Source of the DNA: Cellulomonas cellasea
GTDB taxonomy: Bacteria; Actinomycetota; Actinomycetes; Actinomycetales; Cellulomonadaceae
DNA length: 64,000 nt
Assembly (NCBI RefSeq): GCF_006538745.1
Contig: NZ_BJLR01000017.1
Location: 232,706-296,705 of the forward strand
Direction of reading: 5' to 3'
A program made the position numbers and the translations under genes. The notes under the pieces are model-generated. The model worked only from the letters and a program-made list of their open reading frames with translations, ran no database searches and was not told where the DNA came from. This document shows, piece by piece, positions 33,469 to 41,287 of the stretch; the stretch's first letter is position 1, and every line of letters begins with the position of its first letter.

Positions 33469-34821
33469 ATGACCACCGCAGGGGGCGGCGGGGCGACCGG
33501 CGGCAGGCCGCCGACGCCCGCGCGCGCCGACGCGCACCCCGACGAGCCGCACCCCGACGAGGCGCATCCCGACGAGGCGCATCCCGACGAGGCGCACCCC
33601 GACGAGGCGCACCCCGACGAGGCGCACCCCGATCAGCCGCGGGCGCCCGCCGCGGGCCCCCACGCGCCGGGCTCCGACCGGGCGACCGACGACGTGCCGG
33701 GTCCCGACCGCGACGGCTCCCGCGCCGCGCCGCCGGCGACCGGGGTGGCGATCGCCTGGCCGGACGCCGACGGTCCCGAGGCGCGCCTCCGGTGGGCGCG
33801 CGAGGGCGGACCCCGCTACGCGTCGTGGGGCTCGCGCGTCGTCGCGCACCTGCTCGACACCGCGGTCCTCGGGGCGGTCACCTACCTCACGCTCCCGGTC
33901 CAGCCGGTCGCCGCACCGACCCCCGCACCGTTCTTCGGCCCGGCGGACGGCACGGCGGGTCCCGCGGGCTGGACGGACAGCCCGTGGGTCGTCCTGACCG
34001 TCGCCGTCCTCGCGCTGATGCAGGCCTACGTCGGGTCGACGCCCGGCAAGCTCGTCCTCGGGATCGCGGTCGTCCGCGACTCCGACGGGCGCCCCGTCGG
34101 CCTCGGCCGCACGGTCGTGCGCTGGTTCGCGCACCTGCTCGACGCCATCGTCTACGTCGGGTACCTGCGGCCCGCGTGGCACCCCGAGCGGCGCACGTTC
34201 GCGGACAGCCTGCTCTCGACCGTGGTGGTCCCGCGGGCCGACGCCCGCACGCCGGGGTGGTGGACCGGCGGCCGGGCGCGCGCAGGCGTCGCGGCGGCCG
34301 CGGTCGGGTGCGTCGCCGCGGCGGTGTTCCAGCTCGGCCCGGCGACGTTCTCGTCGTCGGGCACCTGGACCTCGGACTGCATGGTCCCGGGCACCGCGGG
34401 GTCGGCCGGCCCGGCGGCGGGCGGGAGCGTCGTCGTCGAGCACGGCGCCGGCTCCGTCGTCCGGTGGGGCGTCACGCGCCGCCAGGTCGAGCGCGACGGG
34501 TGGGTCGAGGTGCGGTGGGAGCGGACGGGCGCCGTCGCGGCCCCCGGGGCGTACCGGCTCGAGGTCGCCCGGCCCGACGGCACGGGAGCGCGCACCTTCC
34601 AGGTCGACGTCCTCGCGGCCGCCGCGGACGGCTCGGCGGAGCTCGAGAACCGCGGTGCACCGATCGAGGACTTCTGGGTCGAGGACGCGAGCGTCGTGGC
34701 CCGCTTCTCGCCGACGACGTTCGAGGACCTCGGCGACGCGTGGGAGTGGACCCTGACGAGCGACGCCGGGGGCGTCGTCACGGGGCCGTGCCGGGGGACC
34801 GCCGAGCGGTGGCCCGCCTGA
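33469..34821 (+). CDS. RDD-family membrane protein with HPDE repeats
   Basis: A 450-aa protein. Residues 1-100 are disordered and contain seven tandem HPDEA-type repeats (residues about 23-57). The RDD domain covers about 115-260: YASWGSRVVAHLLDTAVLGA holds the conserved Arg and Asp, and STPGKLVLGIAVV is the second motif. Membrane helices lie near 130, 180, 220 and 285. The C-terminal 150 residues are probably outside the cell. RDD proteins include ion antiporters, but most are uncharacterised. Confidence 0.88.
   Translation: MTTAGGGGATGGRPPTPARADAHPDEPHPDEAHPDEAHPDEAHPDEAHPDEAHPDQPRAPAAGPHAPGSDRATDDVPGPDRDGSRAAPPATGVAIAWPDADGPEARLRWAREGGPRYASWGSRVVAHLLDTAVLGAVTYLTLPVQPVAAPTPAPFFGPADGTAGPAGWTDSPWVVLTVAVLALMQAYVGSTPGKLVLGIAVVRDSDGRPVGLGRTVVRWFAHLLDAIVYVGYLRPAWHPERRTFADSLLSTVVVPRADARTPGWWTGGRARAGVAAAAVGCVAAAVFQLGPATFSSSGTWTSDCMVPGTAGSAGPAAGGSVVVEHGAGSVVRWGVTRRQVERDGWVEVRWERTGAVAAPGAYRLEVARPDGTGARTFQVDVLAAAADGSAELENRGAPIEDFWVEDASVVARFSPTTFEDLGDAWEWTLTSDAGGVVTGPCRGTAERWPA
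33535..33639 (+). repeat. 15-bp tandem repeat encoding HPDEA
   Basis: Seven units of CACCCCGACGAGGCG (positions 33535, 33550, 33565, 33580, 33595, 33610, 33625), with C/T variation at the His codon and changed last units. Such a coding minisatellite can change length in frame. Confidence 0.92.
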
Positions 34822-35017
34822 CGGCTCCGGCGGGAGCGAGGCGCCCGCTGCGCGTACGACGCGGCGCGGCGGTCAGGGCCTGGCCGGGGGAGCGGTCAGG
34901 GCGGCGTCAGGGCAGGGTCCGGGTCCGGTCAGGGCAGGTCCCCGATGCGCGCCGGGGGCCCGCGGGCGCACCGTGGAGGTGTCAGAGCGACACCCCACGA
35001 ACGAAGGAACGTGCACC

Positions 35018-35290
35018 GTGACCAGCATCCACGAGACCCTCGGCCGCGACGGCCTCATCCGCCCCGTCCAGGGCCGCGTCCTCGGCGGCGTGTGCGCCGG
35101 GCTCGGCCGCCGGTTCGGGCTCGACCCCTGGCCCGCGCGTCTGCTCTTCCTGCTCGTCCTCATGGTGATCCCGGGCAGCCAGCTCATCGTCTACCCCGTG
35201 CTGTGGATCCTCATGCCGTCCGAGGACAAGCTCGCCCGCGTGCACGCCGGCTACCCCGCGCCGGGCGTCCCGACGCCCCCCGTCGCCTGA
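35018..35290 (+). CDS. PspC-domain membrane protein
   Basis: A 90-aa protein. VQGRVLGGVCAGLGRRFGLD followed by a membrane helix (ARLLFLLVLMVIPGSQLIVY) is the PspC signature. PspC proteins sense membrane stress or serve as envelope factors. The GTG at 35018 has a GAAGGAA site about 9 nt upstream. It stands alone; the 196 bp before it contain short GGTCAGGGC direct repeats but no clear promoter. Confidence 0.9.
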   Translation: MTSIHETLGRDGLIRPVQGRVLGGVCAGLGRRFGLDPWPARLLFLLVLMVIPGSQLIVYPVLWILMPSEDKLARVHAGYPAPGVPTPPVA

Positions 35291-35294
35291 GCCC

Positions 35295-35362
35295 GCGCAC
35301 CGCACGAGCCGGCGCACCGCACGAGCCGGCGCACGGCCCTGGCCGGCGCACCGCACGGGCCG
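35295..35362. repeat. 17-bp tandem repeat
   Basis: Four head-to-tail units of 17 bp (starts 35295, 35312, 35329, 35346). The consensus is GCGCACCGCACGAGCCG; units 1 and 2 are identical. It starts 5 bp after the PspC stop and lies between convergent genes. Confidence 0.9.
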
Positions 35363-35415
35363 CCGCGACGCCGAGCCCGCGCACCGCAGGAGCCCGACGC
35401 CCGCGCGGACGGCGG

Positions 35416-35673
35416 TCAGCGCTCGGTGACGTCGAGCTCGAACTCGAACCCGTCGAGCAGCTCCGCCGCGTGGCGCTGCGCGACGCCGGTCGCCGTCTCG
35501 AGGTCCGGTGCCTCGCCCGGGACCGTGAACGTCACGGGGCCGGGCAGCGGCGCACCGGGGAGCGCGGCCTCGTCGGCGACGTCGTCGACGGCCCCCAGCG
35601 CGTCGGCCATGCCGGCGCGGGTGTCGTCGTCGGGCACGTCCTGGACGGTGATGCGGGCGAGGTAGTCGGGCAC
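35416..35673 (-). CDS. Hypothetical 85-aa protein
   Basis: A small acidic protein (PDYLARITVQDVPDDDTRAG; TFTVPGEAPDLETA; LLDGFEFELDVTER). The strand-helix pattern suggests a small alpha/beta fold; no family recognised. The GTG at 35673 is chosen because CACGAT lies 6 nt before it on the minus strand. A longer form from 35739 is possible. Convergent to the PspC gene across the 17-bp repeat. Confidence 0.62.
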   Translation of the reverse strand: MPDYLARITVQDVPDDDTRAGMADALGAVDDVADEAALPGAPLPGPVTFTVPGEAPDLETATGVAQRHAAELLDGFEFELDVTER

Positions 35674-35770
35674 CGGACCATCGTGCTGCACGGCGCCGAC
35701 ACGGCTCAGCCCCAAGCCACGCCGTCGGGCCGAGGGCACGCGGACGGGCCGTCAGCCCGACCGCACGCGG

Positions 35771-36760
35771 TCAGCCCGACCCGCGGCCGAGCAGCAGCTC
35801 GATCTCCCCGTGCACCGCCGCGTCGAGCGGCCCGGCCGCGAGCGCGCCCACGTTCTCCTCGACCTGGCGCACGTCGCGGAAGCCGGGCAGCGGGACGGCG
35901 CGCTCGTCGTGCGCCCAGATCCACCCGAGCGCCCCCTGCGCGAGCGTGCGGCCGTCCGCGGTGAGCGCCTCACGGACGGCGTCGAGGCGCTCGAGCATCT
36001 CGGGGGCCGGCGAGCCGCCCGAGAACCAGCGCATCCACTCGGGCTCGCGCCCCCGCACGTCGTCCGCGGGCAGGCGGCTCGCCGCGGTGTACCGCCCGCC
36101 GAGCAGGCCCATCGCGAGCGGGGAGCGCACGAGCACGCCGAGGTCGTGGCGCTCGGCCAGGGCGAGCATCGGCGCGTTGTCGTCGAGCACGTTGAGCTGG
36201 ATCTGCACCACCGCGAGGTGCGGCGCCTGGGCGAGCACCTCGACCTCGTCGGGGTCGTCCGTGCTGACGCCCCACCAGCGCACGAGCCCGTCGTCCACGA
36301 GCGCCTCGAGCGTCGCCGCGAGCTCCTCCGCGACCGCGGCGCCGGCCGACGGGGTGTGCAGCTGGTAGACGTCGACGTGGTCGCGCCCGAGCCGGCGCAG
36401 CGAGGCGTGCAGCGCGTCGCGCACGTACCCGGGGGAGACGTCGACGCCCGTGAGCTGCCGCGTCGCGGGGTCGATCGTGTTGCCGAACTTGGTGGCGACG
36501 AGCACGTCGGGGTGCGCCGCGAGCACCGGGGCGAGCAGCTCCTCGCTGCGGCCCGCGCCGTAGGCGTCGGCGGTGTCGAGCAGCGTCACGCCGAGCTCGA
36601 TGCCGCGGTGCAGCGCCCGCGTCGCCTCGTCCTCGTCGACCCCCGCGTAGCCGAGCGGCTGGTCGCCGCTCGCCATCCGGCCGCCGAGCGCCCAGCAGCC
36701 CAGGCCGAGCGCGCTGGTGTCGAGACCGGACCGTCCGAGGCGGCGTCGCAGCGTGGTCAT
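35771..36760 (-). CDS. Aldo/keto reductase
   Basis: A 329-aa TIM-barrel NADPH oxidoreductase. Family marks: LGLGCWALGG, LLDTADAYGAGRSEELL (catalytic Asp and Tyr), VATKFGN (Lys), VDVYQLHTPS (His) and the C-terminal cofactor motif VPLPGFRDVRQVEENVGA. The ATG at 36760 has CAGCCT 6 nt upstream on the minus strand. Three CCGGCAGCGGC units (about 36798-36830) lie upstream. Substrate not assignable. Confidence 0.94.
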   Translation of the reverse strand: MTTLRRRLGRSGLDTSALGLGCWALGGRMASGDQPLGYAGVDEDEATRALHRGIELGVTLLDTADAYGAGRSEELLAPVLAAHPDVLVATKFGNTIDPATRQLTGVDVSPGYVRDALHASLRRLGRDHVDVYQLHTPSAGAAVAEELAATLEALVDDGLVRWWGVSTDDPDEVEVLAQAPHLAVVQIQLNVLDDNAPMLALAERHDLGVLVRSPLAMGLLGGRYTAASRLPADDVRGREPEWMRWFSGGSPAPEMLERLDAVREALTADGRTLAQGALGWIWAHDERAVPLPGFRDVRQVEENVGALAAGPLDAAVHGEIELLLGRGSG

Positions 36761-36965
36761 GGGTCCAGGCTGCCACGGCCGGGACCCCGGCGGCAGCCCG
36801 GCAGCGGCCCGGCAGCGGCCCGGCAGCGGCGCTCGTCGCGCCATCGCGGACGGGCGCCGCTTGACCAGGTGATGGCCGCCGCATGGCGAGGTGATGGCAC
36901 GTCTGCGGCACCCGGCTCACCGGATCGGGTCGCGCGTTCACCCGGCGAACTCCGGCTCGGTCAGG

Positions 36966-36971
36966 CACAGT
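36966..36971 (+). promoter_or_regulatory. -10 box of a leaderless promoter for the RsbW-like gene
   Basis: CACAGT lies 6 nt before the GTG at 36978. Confidence 0.4.
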
Positions 36972-36977
36972 GGACCG

Positions 36978-37427
36978 GTGGGCGATGTCAGGGAGCTGCG
37001 GAGCGCTGCGAGCGCGCGACGTCAGGATGCCCGCGCACACACCGTCGAGCTGGTCCTGACCCCCGAGCGCGCGGCCCCCCGCGCGGCGCGGCACTGGATC
37101 ATGCGGACCATCGCCGAGGCGGGTGTGCACGGTGTCTCGAACCAGGTCATCGAGCTCCTCGCGGGCGAGGTCGTCGCCAACGCGGTGCTGCACGGGCCGC
37201 CCGACGGCGAGATCCGCGTCGAGGTCCGCATCGACGGCGAGGCCGTCAGGGTGTCCGTGACCGACGAGAGCCCGGACCGCCCCCGCGTCCTGCACCCGGC
37301 GCCCACCGCCGCGAGCGGCCGTGGCATGGCGCTCGTCGCCGCGCTGTCGACCGCGTGGGGCATCGAGCGACGCGAGCCGGGCGGCAAGACCGTGTGGTTC
37401 ACGGTCGACCCCGAGGCCGAGCGCTAG
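36978..37427 (+). CDS. RsbW-like anti-sigma regulatory kinase (HATPase)
   Basis: A 149-aa GHKL ATPase. The N-box is LAGEVVANAVLHG (Glu64, Asn68), the G1 box VSVTDESPDRP with Asp96, and the G2 box SGRGMALVAALSTAWG. This is the single-domain anti-sigma/serine kinase type that usually acts on an anti-sigma antagonist or sigma factor. No partner lies next to it. The GTG at 36978 is supported by the CACAGT box. An RsbP-type phosphatase is encoded 7.5 kb downstream, a possible functional link but not shown. Confidence 0.88.
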   Translation: MGDVRELRSAASARRQDARAHTVELVLTPERAAPRAARHWIMRTIAEAGVHGVSNQVIELLAGEVVANAVLHGPPDGEIRVEVRIDGEAVRVSVTDESPDRPRVLHPAPTAASGRGMALVAALSTAWGIERREPGGKTVWFTVDPEAER

Positions 37428-37580
37428 GACGGGTCCGCCGGTCGCCCGGCGCGGTCCTGGACGCCCGTCCGAGTGAATCCCGGCGCGCGCCGGGGTGCCG
37501 TCGTCGTCCGCTCCTCAGCATCGGGCGCGCCGTGCCGATGCCCTCCTCGTCACCGTGGACGACCGACGAGGAGGGCCCTG

Positions 37581-37856
37581 ATGGCTGCGCACGAGACCGC
37601 CGTGCCGGAGTGGAAGCTCAACCGGGAGTCCGAGACCCTCCGGGAGCGCGCCAAGCGCGCCATCCTCGTCTGGGGCCTCGTCGTCGGCGTGGGTGCCGCG
37701 GCCGCGGTCGCGTCCTACGCCTCGGCGCTGCAGACCCTCGGGACGGCGCTGTCCATGACCGCGGTCCTCGCGGGCGGGTTCATGCTGCTGCGCGGTGTGC
37801 GGGACTGGGCGACGGCGGACCGCCGGGCCGAGGAGAGGCTCAGCCGCGCCGGTTGA
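37581..37856 (+). CDS. Small membrane protein, two helices
   Basis: A 91-aa protein. A charged N-terminus (WKLNRESETLRERAKR) precedes two hydrophobic helices (AILVWGLVVGVGAAAAVASY; MTAVLAGGFMLL) and a charged tail. It resembles small phage-holin-like or cell-envelope proteins, but I recognise no family. The ATG follows a strong GAGGAGG site. The last 17 bp overlap the convergent gene's end. Confidence 0.75.
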   Translation: MAAHETAVPEWKLNRESETLRERAKRAILVWGLVVGVGAAAAVASYASALQTLGTALSMTAVLAGGFMLLRGVRDWATADRRAEERLSRAG

Positions 37857-38349
37857 GCTGCGCGCGGGCGTGGCGCACGCGCAGGGCGAGCCCGAGCGCG
37901 ATCCCGGCGAGGACGACCCCCGCGAGCCCGGCCCCGAGGAGCAGCGGCAGGCGCGACGGCCGGTCGGTGAGCACCACGTCGTACGGGCTGTCCTTCTCGT
38001 AGCGGACCGCGATCCGGGAGCCGGCCTCGATGCCCGCGGTGGTCGGGACGTCGAGCGCGATCGTCGGTCCCTCCGGGTCGAGGTCTTGCACCGCGGTGAC
38101 GGAGCCGTCGCCGACGTCCTGCACGACGACCCAGCCGTACTCGGCCTCCGCCTCGAACGCGACGTCGCGCACGCCGACCAGGACGCTGCCGGCGACGAGG
38201 GCGAGCGCGAGGACCCCGAGCAGGACGGGCAGCCAGGCCGGCGTCGTGGAGCGGGCGGGGGCGGCGGAGCTGGACGAGACCGGTGCGGGCGTCGGCGTCA
38301 CGGTCGGGACGCCGCGGGAGGCGGTGGACAGCTCTCGGCGGGTCACCAC
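37840..38349 (-). CDS. DUF3592-like membrane protein
   Basis: A 169-aa protein with two membrane helices: WLPVLLGVLALALVAGSVLV near 38-57 and LPLLLGAGLAGVVLAGIALG near the C-terminus. Between them is a beta-rich external domain (YGWVVVQDVGDGSVTAVQDL; GIEAGSRIAVRYEKDSPYD), the usual layout of DUF3592-like proteins. The GTG at 38349 has a GAGGAG site; a start further upstream is possible. A clear -35/-10 promoter lies upstream at 38424-38452. Confidence 0.72.
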   Translation of the reverse strand: MVTRRELSTASRGVPTVTPTPAPVSSSSAAPARSTTPAWLPVLLGVLALALVAGSVLVGVRDVAFEAEAEYGWVVVQDVGDGSVTAVQDLDPEGPTIALDVPTTAGIEAGSRIAVRYEKDSPYDVVLTDRPSRLPLLLGAGLAGVVLAGIALGLALRVRHARAQLNRRG

Positions 38350-38423
38350 GGTGCTGGGCTCCTCGGGTCGGCTCGCGTCGGTGCGGCGCCGACGCCTCGC
38401 CGCGACGTGCGCGCGGCGAGGCG

Positions 38424-38452
38424 AAGTTAGCCACCTGCCGGGCCCGGAACAA
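38424..38452 (-). promoter_or_regulatory. Promoter of the DUF3592-like gene
   Basis: On the minus strand TTGTTC (38452-38447) and TAACTT (38429-38424) are 17 bp apart, placing the transcript start near 38417 and giving a leader of about 67 nt. Confidence 0.6.
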
Positions 38453-38456
38453 TGGG

Positions 38457-38500
38457 TACCGATCGGTAACAATCGGGACGAGCCGTCTCGAATCGATTCG
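38457..38500. promoter_or_regulatory. Two perfect 12-bp palindromes upstream of the promoter
   Basis: TACCGATCGGTA (38457-38468) and CGAATCGATTCG (38489-38500) lie just upstream of the -35 box, 32 bp centre to centre. The AT content is high for this genome. They look like activator or repressor sites. Confidence 0.5.
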
Positions 38501-38514
38501 TCAGCCGCTCGCGC

Positions 38515-39243
38515 TCACCCGAAGAGCCGCACGAAGTTCCGCAGGATCGTCGGGGGGTGCGTGACGGCGACCCGGCGCACCCGTTCCTCGACCCGGTACG
38601 CGTCCTCCGGCGGGAAGTACCCGGCGTGCCGGTAGACCTCGATCCGCGTGACGATCCCCTCGACGTCGAGCTCCGGGTGGAACTGCGTCGCGTACAGGTG
38701 CTCCCGCACGCGGAACATCTGCACGGGGCACGTGGCCGACGACGCGAGCAGCACCGCGTGCGCGGGAAGCGTCCGGCACGCCTCCCGGTGCCCGACGAAC
38801 GCCTCGAACGTCCGCGGGACGCCCTCGAGCAGCGGGTCCTCCGCGCCGGCGTCGGTCAGCGTGACCTCGACCGAGCCGATCTCCTCGGCGTACGTGCCGT
38901 CGATCACCGCCCCCTGGTGCGCGCCGAGCGTCCCGACGCCGTAGCACGCGCCGAGGAACGGGTGGTCGCGCGCGACGATCTCGTCGAGCAGCGGGACGAG
39001 CTCGGCCTCGACGCGGTGCTGCACCGCGGACTTCCGCTCGGGCGGGTCCGCGGAGTTGAACGGGCTCCCGCCGACGAGGACCCCGGCGTACCGGTCGAGG
39101 TCGATGGGCGGCAGCGGGCCGGCTTCCATCCGGACGCGGTGCAGGCGCTCGGGCGTGAGCCCGCCGTACCGGAGCATCGCGGCGTACTCGCCGTCGGCAG
39201 CGGGGTCGTCGGCGCGGGACGCGAGCAGGAGGAACGGCCGCAC
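38515..39243 (-). CDS. Class I glutamine amidotransferase-like protein
   Basis: A 242-aa protein of the GATase class I fold. PFLGACYGVGTLG holds the nucleophile Cys; YATQFHPELDVEG holds the His and Glu of the triad. GVLVGGSPFNSADPPERKS is the oxyanion region. Length and layout match stand-alone GMP synthase-like amidotransferases. The GTG at 39243 has TACGCT 6 nt upstream on the minus strand. The partner synthetase, if any, is not here; such proteins may also act as gamma-glutamyl peptidases. Confidence 0.9.
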   Translation of the reverse strand: MRPFLLLASRADDPAADGEYAAMLRYGGLTPERLHRVRMEAGPLPPIDLDRYAGVLVGGSPFNSADPPERKSAVQHRVEAELVPLLDEIVARDHPFLGACYGVGTLGAHQGAVIDGTYAEEIGSVEVTLTDAGAEDPLLEGVPRTFEAFVGHREACRTLPAHAVLLASSATCPVQMFRVREHLYATQFHPELDVEGIVTRIEVYRHAGYFPPEDAYRVEERVRRVAVTHPPTILRNFVRLFG

Positions 39244-39249
39244 GCCACG

Positions 39250-39255
39250 AGCGTA
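39250..39255 (-). promoter_or_regulatory. -10 box of a leaderless promoter for the amidotransferase gene
   Basis: TACGCT on the minus strand lies 6 nt before the GTG at 39243. Confidence 0.55.
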
Positions 39256-39311
39256 GGGGTGGTCGTCGGGACCGGCGCGGGCAGGCGCGGGCGGGAGCGG
39301 CTGTCGCCGTC

Positions 39312-39428
39312 GGTCGTCCCGGCGCGACGCCGGGTCGTGAAGGACCGTCGGGTGCGACGCGAGGTCGTGCGGACCGTCGGGCGCGACGCCCGGTCGTGCG
39401 GACCGTCGGGTGCGACGCCCGGTCGGTG
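39312..39428. repeat. 29/30-bp tandem repeat upstream of the amidotransferase gene
   Basis: Units start near 39312 (partial), 39333, 39363, 39392 and 39421 (partial). Each begins GGTCGT and contains GGACCGTCGGG-(C/T)-GCGACGC. Units 39363 and 39392 differ at one base over 29 bp. There are no spacers. It fills the gap between two minus-strand genes. Confidence 0.87.
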
Positions 39429-39450
39429 GACGCTCGGCGCGCCCGGGGGG

Positions 39451-39681
39451 TCAGCAGGCGTGCTCGGCCGGCTCCGTGGTGCCGGTCGCGACCCAGCGCG
39501 TCCCGGCGCCGAGCCCGCCCTCGACGAGGCCGAGGCGCGGACCGAGCTGCCGGGGAGCGGCGTACTCGGGCGGCGGCCCGCCCGCGAAGCAGCGGCACGC
39601 GCCGTCCACGTGCACGAGCGACGCGTACGGCCGCGCGGCGCACGGCACCGCGGCCGGGCTCCCGGTGCGCATCGCCGACAT
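39451..39681 (-). CDS. Small Cys-containing hypothetical protein
   Basis: A 76-aa protein with Cys residues in VPCAARPYAS and DGACRCFAGGPPPEYA plus a C-terminal Cys. The ATG at 39681 is favoured by a GAGAGGG site 7 nt upstream; another ATG lies at 39687. A Cys-x-Cys arrangement could bind metal or be redox active, but no family is recognised. It is divergent from the ParA-like gene (151 bp). Confidence 0.5.
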   Translation of the reverse strand: MSAMRTGSPAAVPCAARPYASLVHVDGACRCFAGGPPPEYAAPRQLGPRLGLVEGGLGAGTRWVATGTTEPAEHAC

Positions 39682-39832
39682 CGTCATGCCCTCTCTATCG
39701 GAACCGCTTCGACACCCGTGAGGAGAGGCGGGGGTGGAGTCCGATACCGGACCATCGGGCACACTTGGGCACGTCAGGGCGATGCGGCGTAGGTTCGTGC
39801 CTGGCGTGACCGTCGACGAAAGAGGCCGACCC

Positions 39833-41173
39833 ATGAGCGAGAGCAGTGCGCTGACGGCAGACCCGTCACCCGGTCCGTCCGTCGTGCAGGCAGTGGTCCG
39901 GGCGGACGGGACCGCGGAGGTCGTCGTCGACGGCTCCGTGCGCCGCGTGGCCCTCGGCAGCGTCGCCGAGGCGGGCGCCGCCGTGACCGGTCTGGTCGCC
40001 GAGATCGCCGCCGGCCTCGGGCGCCCCGTCCCCGCGACGGTCGAGGACCCCGACGGCGTCTGGTCCCTCCTGATCCACCCCGACGGCAGCGTCGAGGAGG
40101 CGCCGACCGCGCTCGCCGACGCGTCGTCGGGCGCGACCCCCGCCGTCCCCGCGCCCGCGACCGAGACGCGCGCCCCCGCCGAGGAGCGCACGCGCACCCG
40201 CACCGGCGAGCACCGGACCGTCGCCGCGGCCGGTCAGGCGCCGACGCTCGACGACCTGCTCGCGACCCGCCGCCGCACCGCGCAGCAGGGCGCCGCGCAC
40301 CATGGCTGGCAGGCGGGCCTCCGGCGCGTCACCGGCGGGCTCGTCTCGCCCGCACCGGGCCGTGCCGAGCGCGCCCGTCGCGGCGCGATCGAGTCGGTCC
40401 AGCGCAGCCTCGACGGCCCGAAGACGATCGTCGTGATCAACCCCAAGGGCGGCGCGCACAAGACGACCGCGACCCTGCTCATGGCCGCGACGTTCGGCAT
40501 CCACCGCGGCGGGTACACCCTCGCGTGGGACAACAACGAGACCCGCGGCACCCTGGGCTGGCGCTCGACGCACGCCCGGCACTCGAACACCGCGGTCAAC
40601 CTGCTCCAGGACATCGGCCGGTTCACCGACCTGGCGTCGGCGCGGGTCGGGGACCTCGACAGCTACGTGCGCTCGCAGGGCCGCTCGCAGTTCGACGTCC
40701 TGGCCTCCGACGAGGACGCCGCCTCGGCCGCCTCGGTCGACGCGCAGGGCTTCACGTCGCTGCACACCGCGCTCTCGCGGTTCTACCGGGTCATGGTCAT
40801 CGACACCGGCAACAACATGCGCGCGTCGAACTGGCAGGCCGCGATCGACGCCGCCGACCAGCTCGTCATCGTCTCGACCGTCCGTGAGGACACCGCGCAG
40901 TCCGCGGCGTGGGCGATCGACGCGCTCCGGGCGACCGGGCACGCCGAGATGGTGCGCCACGCGGTCACGGTGCTCTCCGCGCCCGAGCCCAAGGTCGACA
41001 AGCACCTGCGCAAGCGGCTGCACGAGCACTTCGGCGCGCTGACCCGCGCGGTGCTCGACGTCCCGCACGACAAGCGGCTCATCCCCGGCGGGCCCATCGA
41101 GTACGACGGCCTGCACCGCCGCACCCGGGACGCGTGGCTGCAGGTGACCGCGACGGTGGCCGACGGGCTCTGA
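39833..41173 (+). CDS. ParA/MinD-like ATPase with long N-terminal extension
   Basis: A 446-aa protein. Residues 1-160 include a small beta-rich domain (VVQAVVRADGTAEVVVDG) and an Ala/Pro/Thr-rich linker. The ATPase has the deviant Walker A NPKGGAHKTTATLL near 205, an A' region FYRVMVIDTGNNM near 320 and IVSTVREDTAQSA near 345. Such proteins occur in type VII secretion loci and other positioning systems of actinobacteria. No parB or ESX gene is adjacent, so the partner is unknown. The ATG has an AAGAGG site. Confidence 0.87.
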   Translation: MSESSALTADPSPGPSVVQAVVRADGTAEVVVDGSVRRVALGSVAEAGAAVTGLVAEIAAGLGRPVPATVEDPDGVWSLLIHPDGSVEEAPTALADASSGATPAVPAPATETRAPAEERTRTRTGEHRTVAAAGQAPTLDDLLATRRRTAQQGAAHHGWQAGLRRVTGGLVSPAPGRAERARRGAIESVQRSLDGPKTIVVINPKGGAHKTTATLLMAATFGIHRGGYTLAWDNNETRGTLGWRSTHARHSNTAVNLLQDIGRFTDLASARVGDLDSYVRSQGRSQFDVLASDEDAASAASVDAQGFTSLHTALSRFYRVMVIDTGNNMRASNWQAAIDAADQLVIVSTVREDTAQSAAWAIDALRATGHAEMVRHAVTVLSAPEPKVDKHLRKRLHEHFGALTRAVLDVPHDKRLIPGGPIEYDGLHRRTRDAWLQVTATVADGL

Positions 41174-41287
41174 CCCGCCGGCGTCCGACGGGTCCGCCCG
41201 GCTGTGCAAGGCGGCCGGGCGACGCGACACAGTGCGGGTACAGGCACCCGTCCGCCCGTGACGCGCCACCGAGCCCCAGGAGCACCC

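Noticed and set aside
39312..39428. Second 29-bp array as CRISPR.
   Set aside because: No spacers between units and no cas genes.
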